Source: Anisakis pegreffii (taxonomy: Eukaryota > Nematoda > Chromadorea > Rhabditida > Anisakidae). Taken from it: 64,000 bases of DNA. The translations under genes were made by a program, and so were the position numbers. This document shows, piece after piece, positions 53,001 to 58,900 of this stretch (position 1 is its first letter; each line of letters begins with the position of its first letter). Under the pieces are notes generated by a model. The model made no database searches. It saw nothing but the letters and a program-made list of their open reading frames with translations, and had not been told where the DNA came from. The stretch spans positions 62,001 through 126,000 of the forward strand of contig JAPYMA010001267.1 of the NCBI GenBank assembly GCA_035041965.1, read 5' to 3'.

Positions 53001-55900
53001 CAACATCAAAGTTGCAAGGAGAAATTTAACGCTGTGAATTTTTCAACTTTTTCAACTTGATAGAGGACGTTCAACGAGGCGAACAGCTCAGCTCATGGAG
53101 CCGATATAAATCGAAATGCTGAATGGTGAAAGCGTTGTTTCAGGAGAATGTTTATCATATGAAGTTAATGGTGACGGACGGTAAACACAACACAACAACA
53201 GATTTATTCGTATACGTTGAAGACGTCAACGATAATGCACCACAATTTGAGTTTGGCTTATATGAGACGACAATTGACGAGGAGGATATTAATGTGCCGA
53301 AAACTTTGTTCGTTGTAAAGGCGACTGATGCCGATAAGGTACTTTAATCATTTCTCTTCTTGAAAACTTTTACGATGATTTGGTTTTTATTGTGAGGTGC
53401 ACACTTGTCACTGGATATCTTCGTAGTTGATGGATCAGGAATCTGAATAATTCGACGACAATTCAGTGCAGAAAATGTTTGAAGGAGAAACATGTAGATA
53501 TTGAAGCGTGTCGTCCGCCTATCGACGTGCTTATTATTTCAGAATGATGCAATGTGTGGAATATTTCATAAGAATTTTCTTTAAAGTTCAAAGTTGACAT
53601 TTTCGTTGATGAAATATTGTTGAAAAGCTGAAGGGCTTCGGCTAACTATTGTGATTATTTCAAAATGATTATTTTCGCCGAGACGTTTCAGGATGAGAAA
53701 TCGAAGCGTATCGTCTATCGACTGGAAGGTCAAGGAGTTGGTGAATTTTTCCGGGTGGATCGTTACACCGGACGAATCGAGGTGGTTCGCGCGTTAGACC
53801 GAGATCCACCGGCTGGTGTTCCGGTTTGGAAGTTTATCGTGCAGGCGATTGACGACGATGGACGCGGTTTGATCGGTTATGCGGATGTTCAGGTGCGTTT
53901 TGCTGATCCGTTTCTTAACCGTTTGACTTAACCGGATCGTTTTTGATTTTCACTGTTTGCAACGATAACTGAAACTGTTCATGGAGAATCATTAGACTGA
54001 ATAGAAAGGCTTTTCGTGTATGATTTAAAATTACAATATGAAGGGGAGCGTTATTCAAAAGAACAATTTCGATGAGAAAACAGTTTCAGCAATTTGTGTT
54101 TGGAATTTTCAAAATTTAAAACTTATATGATGTTATGAAAAAGTAACATTATTCCAAATGTGGCATCGTGTTGAAATTTTCAGAATGATTACGAATGATA
54201 ACGTTTTGTTTTTGATGCAATTATATTTTTAGGTGAATCTGCGTGATATAAACGATAATGCACCAATATTCGCAAATGATTTGTTCGGTACGGTGGATGA
54301 AAATCGTGAACCTGGAGGTAGATTTTCGTTTTGTTGATAGTTTCGTCTGCTTTGCGTTTGATGGACTTAGGAGAATTTCAGCAGTGTTGTTGAGTTTGTT
54401 TGTAGTTTAAGAAACGTTCAAGAAATCCGTTAAAATGAGTGATATTCGCTTGTGAAAACTTCTTTATTTTAGAGATGTTATTGTGTTACTCACTGAGATA
54501 TCATGTTAAGCTGCTGGACAATTGAATTTAGCTGTAGTAGGACATGGACATGATTGAATGATGACGGATTGTACGATGTAACAACAACAAAAAAATTAGG
54601 AGTGAATCGTATGCTTTTTTAAACGTTCAAATGAATTTTCAGTAGAAGGCGTTTATGTGATGACGGCTAGCGCAACGGATTATGATGATCCACGAACGGA
54701 TAACGCCAAGCTCGAGTACAGCATCAGTGTCAATAAGGAAATCGATGGTGTTCCGTTGTTCAGGATTGTGCAATCGAACGGAAAAATCTACGCTATGGTA
54801 AATGAATTTTACGATGGAAAAAACGCGTGTAGAATAATGAACAACAGCAACAATATCGCATAGTGATAGTTTAAGCGAAATGAAATTAACGTAGTGTTTT
54901 ATGAGCAAAAATTCATAAGAGTAGATATGCACTACGGATTTGCTGGAGCAATGTTGGAGCAATAAAATTGGTGATTCCAAAGGAGTTCATTATACTTCAG
55001 TCGAGCACATTTTGTGAGAAATTGATCAGGATCGATTTGATTTGATTTCAGCGCAAACTTGATCGTGAACTACCATCAGAACGGCAGTTTGTGATCGAAG
55101 TTCGAGCAACAGATAAAGGAAATCCACCACGAGAGGGTCAGTAATTCAGTAGTCTTTGAAAGTTTCTCGATTCTTAGTTTAGTGAACTGATTGTATTATC
55201 TTTTCTTATAACTTTTTTTAAAGCCAAACTGTAACCGATTTTCGGAAACTTTAAAAAAATTGGTTACATTTTGGTTACACTGCTTAAAACAATATTCAAG
55301 CAGTGTTTCATGGAATTTGTTTCTTCTATTGGCCTAAATGAAAATTTGCGACCATTTACATGTCAGTTTCGAATTTCAGGCGCTGGTAATGTTACAATCA
55401 AAGTGCTCGATGTGAACGATAACGAGCCGTATTTCGAGAAACCGCTCTATACGAGCTCAGTGCCCGAAACAGCCCTTGTCGGAGCACCAGTGATGAGTGT
55501 ATCGGCGGTGGACCGTGATAATGAAGCAAAGTGGGTTGATTTTCAACCTCTTAGTCAGATTCTCGACAAAATTCGCTCAAAGTCTTTATTTCACTCGAGT
55601 TCTCACGGGATGCCCCGAGAATCGCACATGAATGCTGTGCCATTCGCATCTTATAGTTTAGATGTGATACTTCATTTATGATCCATCTGTTTCTGGTCGC
55701 TGAACGTCCAAGAAACTAAATGTTGAATGTGCTCAGCAATTGACTTAATTCGTTTTTGAGTTCATAAATATAATTGTTCACTTCTGTTTTTTAGGGATAA
55801 CGTTTTCTCGTATGAGCTGATGGACGAACACAAATATTTCTACATGACAACCGAAGCCGACTCGAGCAGTTCGAGCGTTGGAGTGTTGAGAGTTAAAAGG
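7930..55900 (+). CDS. hmr-1: CadN/HMR-1B-type giant classical cadherin, 5' part (36 exons, 3' incomplete)
   Basis: Calcium-dependent cell-cell adhesion protein of the plasma membrane. In HMR-1/CadN proteins the missing tail binds beta- and p120-catenin; the long isoform acts in neurons (axon fasciculation). Thirty-six exons give 1780 codons in one frame: signal peptide 1-40; degenerate repeats 46-135, 136-262 and 263-348; RRRR 378-381; repeats ending at F474, F582, F697, F801, F921, F1035, W1149, F1266, F1388, F1489, F1599 and F1713; partial repeat 1714-1780. Linkers such as DVNDNAPMF, DINDNAPYF and DINDNAPIF, plus LDRE/FDRE/LDYE motifs, identify cadherin repeats. The family call rests on the block GLIGYADVQVNLRDINDNAP followed by VMTASATDYDDP (residues 1577-1629), which closely matches CadN proteins as I remember them. 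EGF, LamG, membrane and cytoplasmic parts are not in the window. Fat or Dachsous types are possible alternatives but fit less well. The frame is open throughout, so the gene looks functional. Confidence 0.8.
8601..8618. repeat. (TG)9 microsatellite
   Basis: Nine TG dinucleotides in intron 1; likely length-polymorphic. Confidence 0.85.
10381..10402. repeat. TTG trinucleotide repeat
   Basis: Six TTG-type units in intron 1. On the minus strand this reads as CAA repeats and produces spurious poly-Gln/Asn open frames. Confidence 0.75.
12689..12837 (+). CDS. hmr-1: Cadherin exon 2: first degenerate cadherin repeat
   Basis: Residues 42-91, phase 0 to 2. The acceptor is GTTCAG and the donor is AG|GTTTGT. 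It encodes the start of a divergent cadherin repeat (SYAVRHDAPINWLVVDLMF) that aligns with the usual 'Y..v.EdaP.g..v..v.a' pattern. The frame is open a further 33 bases upstream, so the acceptor is chosen by its TTCAG sequence. A 402-bp intron follows with nothing recognisable. Confidence 0.75.
13240..13356 (+). CDS. hmr-1: Cadherin exon 3
   Basis: Residues 91-130, phase 2 to 2, acceptor TTTCAG, donor AA|GTGAGT. The segment SLFILSTYGTYQRVLSVAVE corresponds to the last strands of the first repeat ('f.v.A.D.g....s..v.v.v'), without the acidic Ca ligands. The following intron is 279 bp. Confidence 0.8.
13636..13885 (+). CDS. hmr-1: Cadherin exon 4
   Basis: Residues 130-213, phase 2 to 0, acceptor TTTCAG, donor GAG|GTAATT. 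It begins the second degenerate repeat and contains a Tyr-rich stretch (NSYYYYALM). No Ca-binding motif is visible. The acceptor and donor are strong and the phases fit both neighbours. The following intron is 288 bp. Confidence 0.8.
14174..14391 (+). CDS. hmr-1: Cadherin exon 5
   Basis: Residues 214-286, phase 0 to 2. The acceptor is TTTTCAG and the donor AG|GTCAGT. It closes repeat 2 with NVPKF (258-262), a degenerate linker, and opens repeat 3 (DASRYFASKSIVLPHANVL). Intron 5 (4.4 kb) follows. Confidence 0.8.
15743..15902. promoter_or_regulatory. TAATTA cluster (possible homeodomain-bound enhancer)
   Basis: Exact TAATTA at 15743, 15849, 15861 and 15897. TAATTA is the core site of many homeodomain proteins. 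Function is inferred; in AT-rich DNA single sites are expected by chance, but four in 160 bases is dense. Confidence 0.3.
16141..16190 (-). repeat. Composite element shared with intron 13 (copy in intron 5)
   Basis: Read on the minus strand: CATTAGCGAATGGTG, then 20 bases, then AGCAGCACTACGTT. Intron 13 has the same two blocks on the plus strand with a 21-base spacer (41848-41898). This is either an old dispersed repeat or a duplicated regulatory site. Confidence 0.6.
18827..18974 (+). CDS. hmr-1: Cadherin exon 6: repeat 3
   Basis: Residues 286-335, phase 2 to 0, acceptor TTACAG, donor CAG|GTGAAT. It encodes GAVVYRVEPE... and YTFDVVASDYLGQ, a clear cadherin fold with the DxxG-like turn before the last strand. 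The following intron is 331 bp. Confidence 0.85.
19306..19506 (+). CDS. hmr-1: Cadherin exon 7: end of repeat 3, RRRR site, start of repeat 4
   Basis: Residues 336-402, phase 0 to 0. The acceptor is TTTCAG; an in-frame ATTCAG 15 bases upstream is an alternative. After the repeat 3 end (SVKIIVEG) comes a basic linker with RSTRRRR|DLGND at 375-386, a furin-type site. DVILELREDHPLG then starts repeat 4 with the E of the usual ED/EN motif. A 234-bp intron follows. Confidence 0.88.
19741..19900 (+). CDS. hmr-1: Cadherin exon 8: repeat 4
   Basis: Residues 403-456, phase 0 to 1, acceptor TTTCAG, donor G|GTCAGT. It encodes the central strands of repeat 4, ending in FSVQIDGPPH. The codon for residue 456 is split across the 18.4-kb intron 8. 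Confidence 0.87.
24593..24662. repeat. Intron 8 duplication, copy 1
   Basis: About 70 bases recurring at 25423-25496 in the same orientation, with GAATTAAGCTACAATGAGT identical in both copies and a few substitutions and small gaps before it. Confidence 0.8.
25423..25496. repeat. Intron 8 duplication, copy 2
   Basis: Second copy of the element at 24593-24662, 830 bases downstream. Either a local duplication or a low-copy dispersed element. Confidence 0.8.
29123..29148. repeat. Perfect 26-bp palindrome
   Basis: ACTTTTCATATTG is followed directly by its exact reverse complement, with no loop. It lies in intron 8. No flanking repeat or target-site duplication was seen. Confidence 0.9.
29356..29380. 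repeat. GGAT/AGAT tetranucleotide repeat
   Basis: Run of GGAT units turning into AGAT units in intron 8. Confidence 0.7.
31713..31749. repeat. (ATT)n repeat
   Basis: Near-perfect ATT run in intron 8; accounts for the Tyr/Ile-rich open frame around it. Confidence 0.8.
37317..37366. repeat. AAT/AAC imperfect trinucleotide repeat
   Basis: AT-rich trinucleotide run in intron 8 that creates a spurious poly-Asn frame. Confidence 0.8.
38319..38443 (+). CDS. hmr-1: Cadherin exon 9: repeat 4 end, repeat 5 start
   Basis: Residues 456-497, phase 1 to 0, acceptor TTTCAG, donor AAG|GTTTGT. It contains the linker DVDEPPAF (467-474), a slightly altered DxNDNAPxF, then YLAVVPYDRPIGMHVF. It follows a 2-base codon remainder that fits exon 8 exactly. 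The following intron is 279 bp. Confidence 0.93.
38723..38789 (+). CDS. hmr-1: Cadherin exon 10: repeat 5 (small exon)
   Basis: Residues 498-520, phase 0 to 1, 67 bp, acceptor TTTCAG, donor C|GTAAGT. It encodes FVARDESGDGDDDVDYKLIN, the 'A.D.D...n..v.Y.i' strand with an unusually acidic loop. A 312-bp intron follows. Confidence 0.88.
39102..39235 (+). CDS. hmr-1: Cadherin exon 11: repeat 5
   Basis: Residues 520-564, phase 1 to 0. The frame is open upstream to 38978, but only the TTTTTAG acceptor at 39100-39101 restores the phase left by exon 10. It also gives a normal repeat: P-DGTFTVDSVTGVVRT, then YRVFVQARDRTP. Donor CAG|GTTTCT. The following intron is 213 bp. Confidence 0.88.
39449..39555 (+). 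CDS. hmr-1: Cadherin exon 12: repeat 5/6 boundary
   Basis: Residues 565-600, phase 0 to 2. The acceptor is TTGCAG and the donor AG|GTAAGA. The linker is GDRAPQF (576-582), with the Asn and second Asp of DxNDN lost, then QYSIGIPEDTEV opens repeat 6 with a normal PED. A 355-bp intron with nothing recognisable follows. Confidence 0.92.
39911..40119 (+). CDS. hmr-1: Cadherin exon 13: repeat 6
   Basis: Residues 600-670, phase 2 to 1. The acceptor is TTTTAG and the donor G|GTTTGT. It contains LRYSLYVDGNG, YFTIGEANGVIHLKKRIDFD, the core strands of a cadherin repeat with DFD in the LDRE position. Confidence 0.92.
40120..43089 (+). other. Intron 13 (2970 bp)
   Basis: Joins HKLI to VVAHEDGK within one strand, so no exon is missing. 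It carries the second copy of the composite element (41848-41898), one TAATTA site (41764-41769) and short open frames without similarity. Confidence 0.75.
41848..41898 (+). repeat. Composite element shared with intron 5 (copy in intron 13)
   Basis: CATTAGCGAATGGTG, 21 bases, then AGCAGCACTGACGTT. Same two blocks, same order and nearly the same spacing as the minus strand of 16141-16190. Confidence 0.6.
43090..43236 (+). CDS. hmr-1: Cadherin exon 14: repeat 6/7 boundary
   Basis: Residues 670-719, phase 1 to 1. The acceptor is TTGCAG and the donor AG|GTGCAG. It carries a canonical linker DVNDNAPMF (689-697), then LYTATTKEDIDIG of repeat 7. The linker-coding segment has a near copy in the following intron. 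Confidence 0.94.
43237..43866 (+). other. Intron 14 (630 bp) with exon fragment copy
   Basis: Besides the linker copy at 43743-43778, it holds a 34-base segment (43776-43809) repeated in intron 15, and a 13-base tandem duplication (GAGAACAGTAATT) near 43664-43691. Confidence 0.8.
43743..43778 (+). pseudogene. Intronic copy of exon 14 Ca-linker segment
   Basis: Thirty-six bases match 43140-43176 of exon 14 with two substitutions and one missing base. Both substitutions are synonymous (GAG/GAA and AAC/AAT). In frame it reads VEDVNDNAPM, then diverges into a stop; a TGA lies immediately upstream. No splice sites flank it. Best read as the remnant of a tandem exon duplication or gene-conversion tract. 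Confidence 0.8.
43867..44069 (+). CDS. hmr-1: Cadherin exon 15: repeat 7
   Basis: Residues 719-786, phase 1 to 0. The acceptor is TTTCAG and the donor ACG|GTTCGT (weak). It contains DDKDSGENALVAYSI and FNVTAEDRGDPPLRSSATV, a standard repeat with all core positions. The 879-bp intron 15 follows. Confidence 0.94.
44070..44948 (+). other. Intron 15 (879 bp)
   Basis: No exon seen. Bases 44627-44661 resemble 43776-43809 of intron 14 (shared core GATACAATAGAAA / AATACAATAGAAA). Confidence 0.7.
44949..45089 (+). CDS. hmr-1: Cadherin exon 16: repeat 7/8 boundary
   Basis: Residues 787-833, phase 0 to 0. The acceptor is TTTTAG and the donor CAG|GTGATC (weak). The linker NTNDEAPEF (793-801) is mildly altered. 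YTAFVAEDAQGG and IQALDPDRDQ start repeat 8. A 301-bp intron follows. Confidence 0.93.
45391..45466 (+). CDS. hmr-1: Cadherin exon 17: repeat 8 (small exon)
   Basis: Residues 834-859, phase 0 to 1. The acceptor is ATTTAG and the donor AG|GTCAGT. It encodes VTYAFLLSDDLE and GLFEIDKDTG, matching 'v.Y.i......F.id..tG'. If the 328-bp intron 17 is retained, the frame stays open to 45588 and adds a hydrophobic stretch. Confidence 0.92.
45795..45947 (+). CDS. hmr-1: Cadherin exon 18: repeat 8
   Basis: Residues 859-910, phase 1 to 1. The acceptor is TTTCAG and the donor G|GTCAGT. It contains LIRLRTNV and YNLTVIARDDGSCCGDEG, where a Cys pair follows the DDG turn, then TATVLVG. Confidence 0.92.
45948..47126 (+). 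other. Intron 18 (1179 bp) with strong hairpin
   Basis: No exon seen. A long, nearly perfect inverted repeat at 46944-47033 stands out. Other open frames here are short and unrecognised. Confidence 0.7.
46944..47033 (+). ncRNA. Intronic hairpin, pre-miRNA-like (candidate)
   Basis: Arms 46953-46975 and 47001-47023 pair over 23 bp with a single G-U (T/C) difference; the loop is 25 bases. After a 3x4 internal loop, another 6 bp pair (46944-46949 with 47028-47033), giving a roughly 90-nt stem-loop. The loop contains a smaller near-palindrome around TTCGCGAA. Shape fits a miRNA precursor; a MITE or terminal inverted repeat is the main alternative. No seed family is recognised. Confidence 0.35.
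47127..47239 (+). CDS. hmr-1: Cadherin exon 19: repeat 8/9 boundary
   Basis: Residues 910-947, phase 1 to 0. The acceptor is TTTCAG and the donor AAG|GTACGA. The linker is DVNNNKPEF (913-921), with the second Asp replaced by Asn, followed by RDCDTYSHIAKIEEGDY. A 323-bp intron follows. Confidence 0.92.
47563..47739 (+). CDS. hmr-1: Cadherin exon 20: repeat 9
   Basis: Residues 948-1006, phase 0 to 0. The acceptor is TTTCAG and the donor AAG|GTGGGC. It contains VIATDEDSPPNGDIVYSL, FVINPETGELKPS and RFDREQRSYEE, a textbook repeat core with the LDRE-equivalent FDRE. A 369-bp intron follows. Confidence 0.95.
48109..48242 (+). CDS. hmr-1: Cadherin exon 21: repeat 9/10 boundary
   Basis: Residues 1007-1051, phase 0 to 2. 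The acceptor is TTTTAG and the donor GG|GTGAAT. ATDKGERPLIGFCQF and the canonical linker DVNDNAPQF (1027-1035) are present. A 490-bp intron follows. Confidence 0.95.
48733..48910 (+). CDS. hmr-1: Cadherin exon 22: repeat 10
   Basis: Residues 1051-1110, phase 2 to 0. The acceptor is ATTCAG and the donor TTC|GTAAGT. It contains VTVFADDSDAPQNARITYWL and FFRIMNENTGEITLVNQ. A 438-bp intron follows. Confidence 0.94.
49349..49516 (+). CDS. hmr-1: Cadherin exon 23: repeat 10/11 boundary
   Basis: Residues 1111-1166, phase 0 to 0. The acceptor is TTTCAG and the donor CCT|GTGAGT. FIFNVIASDNGKPEAQNTT is typical, but the linker VHEKQQSAPQW (1139-1149) has lost every Ca-binding acidic/Asn residue except E1141. 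IITVDEDIP opens repeat 11 normally. The following intron is 299 bp. Confidence 0.93.
49816..49883 (+). CDS. hmr-1: Cadherin exon 24: repeat 11 (68-bp exon)
   Basis: Residues 1167-1189, phase 0 to 2. The acceptor is TTTCAG and the donor AA|GTACGT. It encodes VNSVMFRCHAIAGDGSKNPI, with a Cys-His in place of the usual 'v.A.D' strand. The phases fit both neighbours. Confidence 0.87.
49884..51180 (+). other. Intron 24 (1297 bp)
   Basis: No exon or clear repeat seen; short AT-rich open frames only. Confidence 0.7.
51181..51334 (+). CDS. hmr-1: Cadherin exon 25: repeat 11
   Basis: Residues 1189-1240, phase 2 to 0. The acceptor AAACAG lacks a good pyrimidine tract and is the weakest of the set. The donor is ATG|GTACGT. 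VVVRNMVGLDYENQMNYTLT carries the LDYE motif of a cadherin repeat. The following intron is 198 bp. Confidence 0.9.
51533..51672 (+). CDS. hmr-1: Cadherin exon 26: repeat 11/12 boundary
   Basis: Residues 1241-1287, phase 0 to 2. The acceptor is TTTTAG and the donor AG|GTAACG. Linker DKNDVVPRF (1258-1266), then GTIEEEQTP of repeat 12. The following intron is 292 bp. Confidence 0.92.
51965..52212 (+). CDS. hmr-1: Cadherin exon 27: repeat 12
   Basis: Residues 1287-1370, phase 2 to 1, 248 bp. The acceptor is CTCAG and the donor AG|GTGATA. It contains VKAEDSDSAGPQSEIRYRI, FRIDELSGGIYPLEKFDRE and LDVEARDSAPSS, nearly a full repeat in one exon. The following intron is 286 bp. Confidence 0.95.
52499..52642 (+). 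CDS. hmr-1: Cadherin exon 28: repeat 12/13 boundary
   Basis: Residues 1370-1418, phase 1 to 1. The acceptor is TTTCAG and the donor AT|GTAAGT. Canonical linker DINDNAPYF (1380-1388) and YEGKVAENAEINQDVITVKA. The 88-bp intron that follows is the shortest in the gene. Confidence 0.95.
52731..52840 (+). CDS. hmr-1: Cadherin exon 29: repeat 13
   Basis: Residues 1418-1454, phase 1 to 0. The acceptor is TTGCAG and the donor AAG|GTAATT. It contains LKYDLYAVHGG, FGVRTDSGAVFVKEPLDYEK. A 303-bp intron follows. Confidence 0.94.
53144..53338 (+). CDS. hmr-1: Cadherin exon 30: repeat 13/14 boundary
   Basis: Residues 1455-1519, phase 0 to 0. The acceptor is TTTCAG and the donor AAG|GTACTT. Canonical linker DVNDNAPQF (1481-1489), then YETTIDEEDINVPKTLFVVK. 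A 353-bp intron follows. Confidence 0.95.
53692..53892 (+). CDS. hmr-1: Cadherin exon 31: repeat 14, CadN signature part 1
   Basis: Residues 1520-1586, phase 0 to 0. The acceptor is TTTCAG and the donor CAG|GTGCGT. It contains FFRVDRYTGRIEVVRALDRD and GRGLIGYADVQ, the latter a block characteristic of CadN-type cadherins as I recall them. A 340-bp intron follows. Confidence 0.95.
54233..54317 (+). CDS. hmr-1: Cadherin exon 32: repeat 14/15 boundary
   Basis: Residues 1587-1615, phase 0 to 1. The acceptor is TTTTAG and the donor AG|GTAGAT. Linker DINDNAPIF (1591-1599) continues the CadN block begun in exon 31, then FGTVDENREPG. A 325-bp intron follows. Confidence 0.94.
54643..54797 (+). CDS. 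hmr-1: Cadherin exon 33: repeat 15
   Basis: Residues 1615-1666, phase 1 to 0. The acceptor is TTTCAG and the donor ATG|GTAAAT. VMTASATDYDDPRTDNAKLE, with its YDDP, is shared with CadN proteins; YSISVNKEIDG and FRIVQSNGKIYAM follow. The following intron is 254 bp. Confidence 0.94.
55052..55136 (+). CDS. hmr-1: Cadherin exon 34: repeat 15
   Basis: Residues 1667-1695, phase 0 to 1. The acceptor is TTTCAG and the donor G|GTCAGT. It contains KLDRELPSERQFVIEVRATD with the canonical LDRE. The following 243-bp intron holds a small imperfect hairpin (55231-55267). Confidence 0.94.
55380..55530 (+). CDS. hmr-1: Cadherin exon 35: repeat 15/16 boundary
   Basis: Residues 1695-1745, phase 1 to 2. The acceptor is TTTCAG and the donor AA|GTGGGT. 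Linker DVNDNEPYF (1705-1713) and YTSSVPETALVGAPVMSVSA. The following intron is 264 bp. Confidence 0.95.
55795..55900 (+). CDS. hmr-1: Cadherin exon 36: repeat 16, last exon in window
   Basis: Residues 1745-1780, phase 2 to 0. The acceptor is TTTTAG and the donor AGG|GTCCGT, off consensus. It encodes NVFSYELMDEHKYFYM and SVGVLRVKR, stopping before the LDYE-type motif that should follow. The open frame runs on to a stop at 56108-56110 if the donor is not used. Confidence 0.85.
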
Positions 55901-58900
55901 GTCCGTTTTTTTTTTGATTCACATGCATACTTGATACTTTTAGCAGTTGAGCAGAAAAATATTTACGCTCAGAAACATGATTTTCTTTTCAGTTATTATC
56001 ACTTAGAAATATTTCTTCATTGGAAATTTTCAGAATGTTTCTATCATTATTTTTTCATTCTTTGCATGCTTTCTTTCAGCTTCAGCACACTGGGATTGTT
56101 TCAGAGATAAACATCAGTCAGTCAGTAGTCCTTTCTCGTACTCTTTTGTTGTTGTGAATGAATATTCACTTACTTCTCTGATAGTGAGTGTTGCTACATC
56201 ATTTTCTTAGTTCTCAAGTCTGTCAACTGAGGGTGTTCGCACCCCTTGGGTCATTCATTGAACATGTGAAAAGCAACGAAATTTATTTCTTGCAATTCGA
56301 ATTCTCCACTCCTCAATGTTCACTTTCATCACTTCCTGAAGCACTAAATCTTTGAGTTTACTAAGAAGGACATCACGATAATAATAATAGCGATAGTAGA
56401 TTAGGTGGATGTTGTTCATTCATTGGACTAGTTTGAGAGGAGCGAAGTTAACTGACGTTAACTTGTGGCTAGTTGCATTTGCGAAGTGGAACTTATCAAA
56501 AATTCATTAACGCATCATTAATAATTCACCTAATCACATAGCTTTCTTTTATCTAACATCTCTCCATGTCCATTTGCTTAAAATATATCTACGTTAAGCG
56601 TTTACGCTTATTTGTGTGTGCAACATTATATTTTGAGTTTAGCGTTTAAGATAATCGATGAAATAGTTATGTGGTTGGGTTGCATTAGGCTTCAGCTTAA
56701 AATTACTTCCGATTTTAGCATTACTAGTCGAATTGAATCCCGAAGTTTTTTCTTTTATGACTAATGTTACTCGTATGGTTATAATAGTATTTCGTTGAGT
56801 ATGCTAGGGTTAATTTCCTTTCTGCTTTTGGGATTTTATTTACGGTGTTAGATAATAATCTTGCCGTACAGTTAGAAAGCATTTTCGAAAGCATTTGTGA
56901 TGATTTCGGCTGCATTACTGCTCTCAATTCGGGATCCATTTGGAGTGAGTGCTTAATTGAGCCAATTTTAAGCAGTAATTACAATGTGGTGCCAGTAAAG
57001 TATAGTGACTAAACGTTTGTTGTCGACGAAGAAATTTAGCGAAGATTACGACGAATTTGGTTGTATTTGTGTCGGTCGTTGAGATGAGAATTTAAAGGTG
57101 GATATTGCGAGTGTGAGCAGTAATGATAGCAATAGAAGACGAAAGTTAAGTAGCCAAAGGAGGAATTCATCTGTTGAGAGTGGAGAATGACAATTGAACA
57201 ATATTGCTTGTGGTCTTAAATTACTTGTGTGCATTAGCCATGAAAAGCTTAACTCTCTTCAAAACGAGTGACCAATTCATATAGAAGTTTATAGGTAGTG
57301 ATACAATCATGCACGTATATGAAAAGATGTCACTTGGTCTCTATGGATGCCATTCTTGATTACTGGTCTAGCTAGCAGTAGCACCTTAACTCATTACTCC
57401 ATATAATAATTATGCAAATTGACGCATTTGCCTTCTAGCCACAGTGAGTTGCACACAAATTCGGATTTGAAAAGATTATAAAATTTGCATATTTTGCATA
57501 AATTTCAAACCTTTTTAAAATTCATTGAGATCTATCTTCTGTATTTGTCGTTGAATAATGAGAGCAATGAATATTATGTATCGTTCAGTTCCCATGACTC
57601 AAAAGGTGTGTGTGTGTGTATTCATTGACCTGAAAAACGTGAACGGTGAAGGGAATCCTTAGAAATTCTGATTAATTGTTTTCTTCAGAAAAAAAGAAGA
57701 GGGTATACTTAAAATTCTCTTTGAACATCCTCTCATTCTCATCTGCGATACTTTCGTTTCTCATTAGAATTCCTGAAAAAGTTCGACTGTTAATTTTATT
57801 TCACCAATGACTTTTCCATTCACTTCTTACGCAGCATTGTTTCTGGAACGATAAAATTCTGGAGGAAATTTATCTGAAAATGCGTTTTTTTTCGCACACA
57901 ACCCGTGAATTGTTAAGAGGATGGTTGTAGAACAATTTGCGCAAACATATTAATAGGTTAAGTGCTGAAATTAAGGTTTTCGAGTGGGACTATTATTAGT
58001 GATGTTGTTATTATTAAAGTGATATTAATCTGAAGAATTGATGCCATATGTAATATCTTCGTATTGTTCTTGTCGATAATCCTGATTCTTCAAAACAGTC
58101 CTTCATTCTGGTTTAATCATTGTTTTGCAACGCAAACTCGTAGTGGTGGTTGCAGTCTAAAGATTTGGATTCTAGAATTCTGATGGAGATTTCTAAGCTG
58201 GACTTGATTATAGAAACTTATTCTGTATAAATAACACTTGTGTGTTAGTTATGCCAGTAGTAAAAAACCTGGAAATTCTGTATGCTTATACAATTTTTCA
58301 TGATAATCGCTGGTGTGATATCCAATCGTTATTGAATTAGTTTTCCGCTAGTTTCTTCTTATTCCAGGATCATTTTGGTTCAGTAGTTTATCCATTCTTA
58401 TGAGAACATGATTTGGGTGCAAATTTATTCATTAGACTGTCACAGTTCATCCATCCATGTAAAAATCACGTTGAACGAATTGAAGTGAGCAGGCCTTTTC
58501 TTCGAGTCTGTGTTTAAATGATAGATGTAACGAACCGTTAATGTTGGCGATCGTAGCGTAAAATTATAGTGTTTTTTGGTGAGAAATAAATGGTAGTTGA
58601 ATTTTTGAATTGTTACTTATCGTTCCTTTTTTCTCTTTTTTCAAAACCATCATCGTTTGGAATCGATTGTTCAGATTGTTCGTTTCCCATTTCAGTGTAT
58701 TCCATGAATAATCGAACATTGGATGTTCATTGCGCATTTTGTGTGCATTCCATGAGCCAAACTGACTCAACACGCATCTCGGCATTATTTGATTGCATTC
58801 GACTGTTCCGTGAAAATTACCATTTTGAACGATAATTCGCGTGTGTAGATGGAATAGACATACATTTAGATAGATCCTATATCTGTGCATGAACACATAC

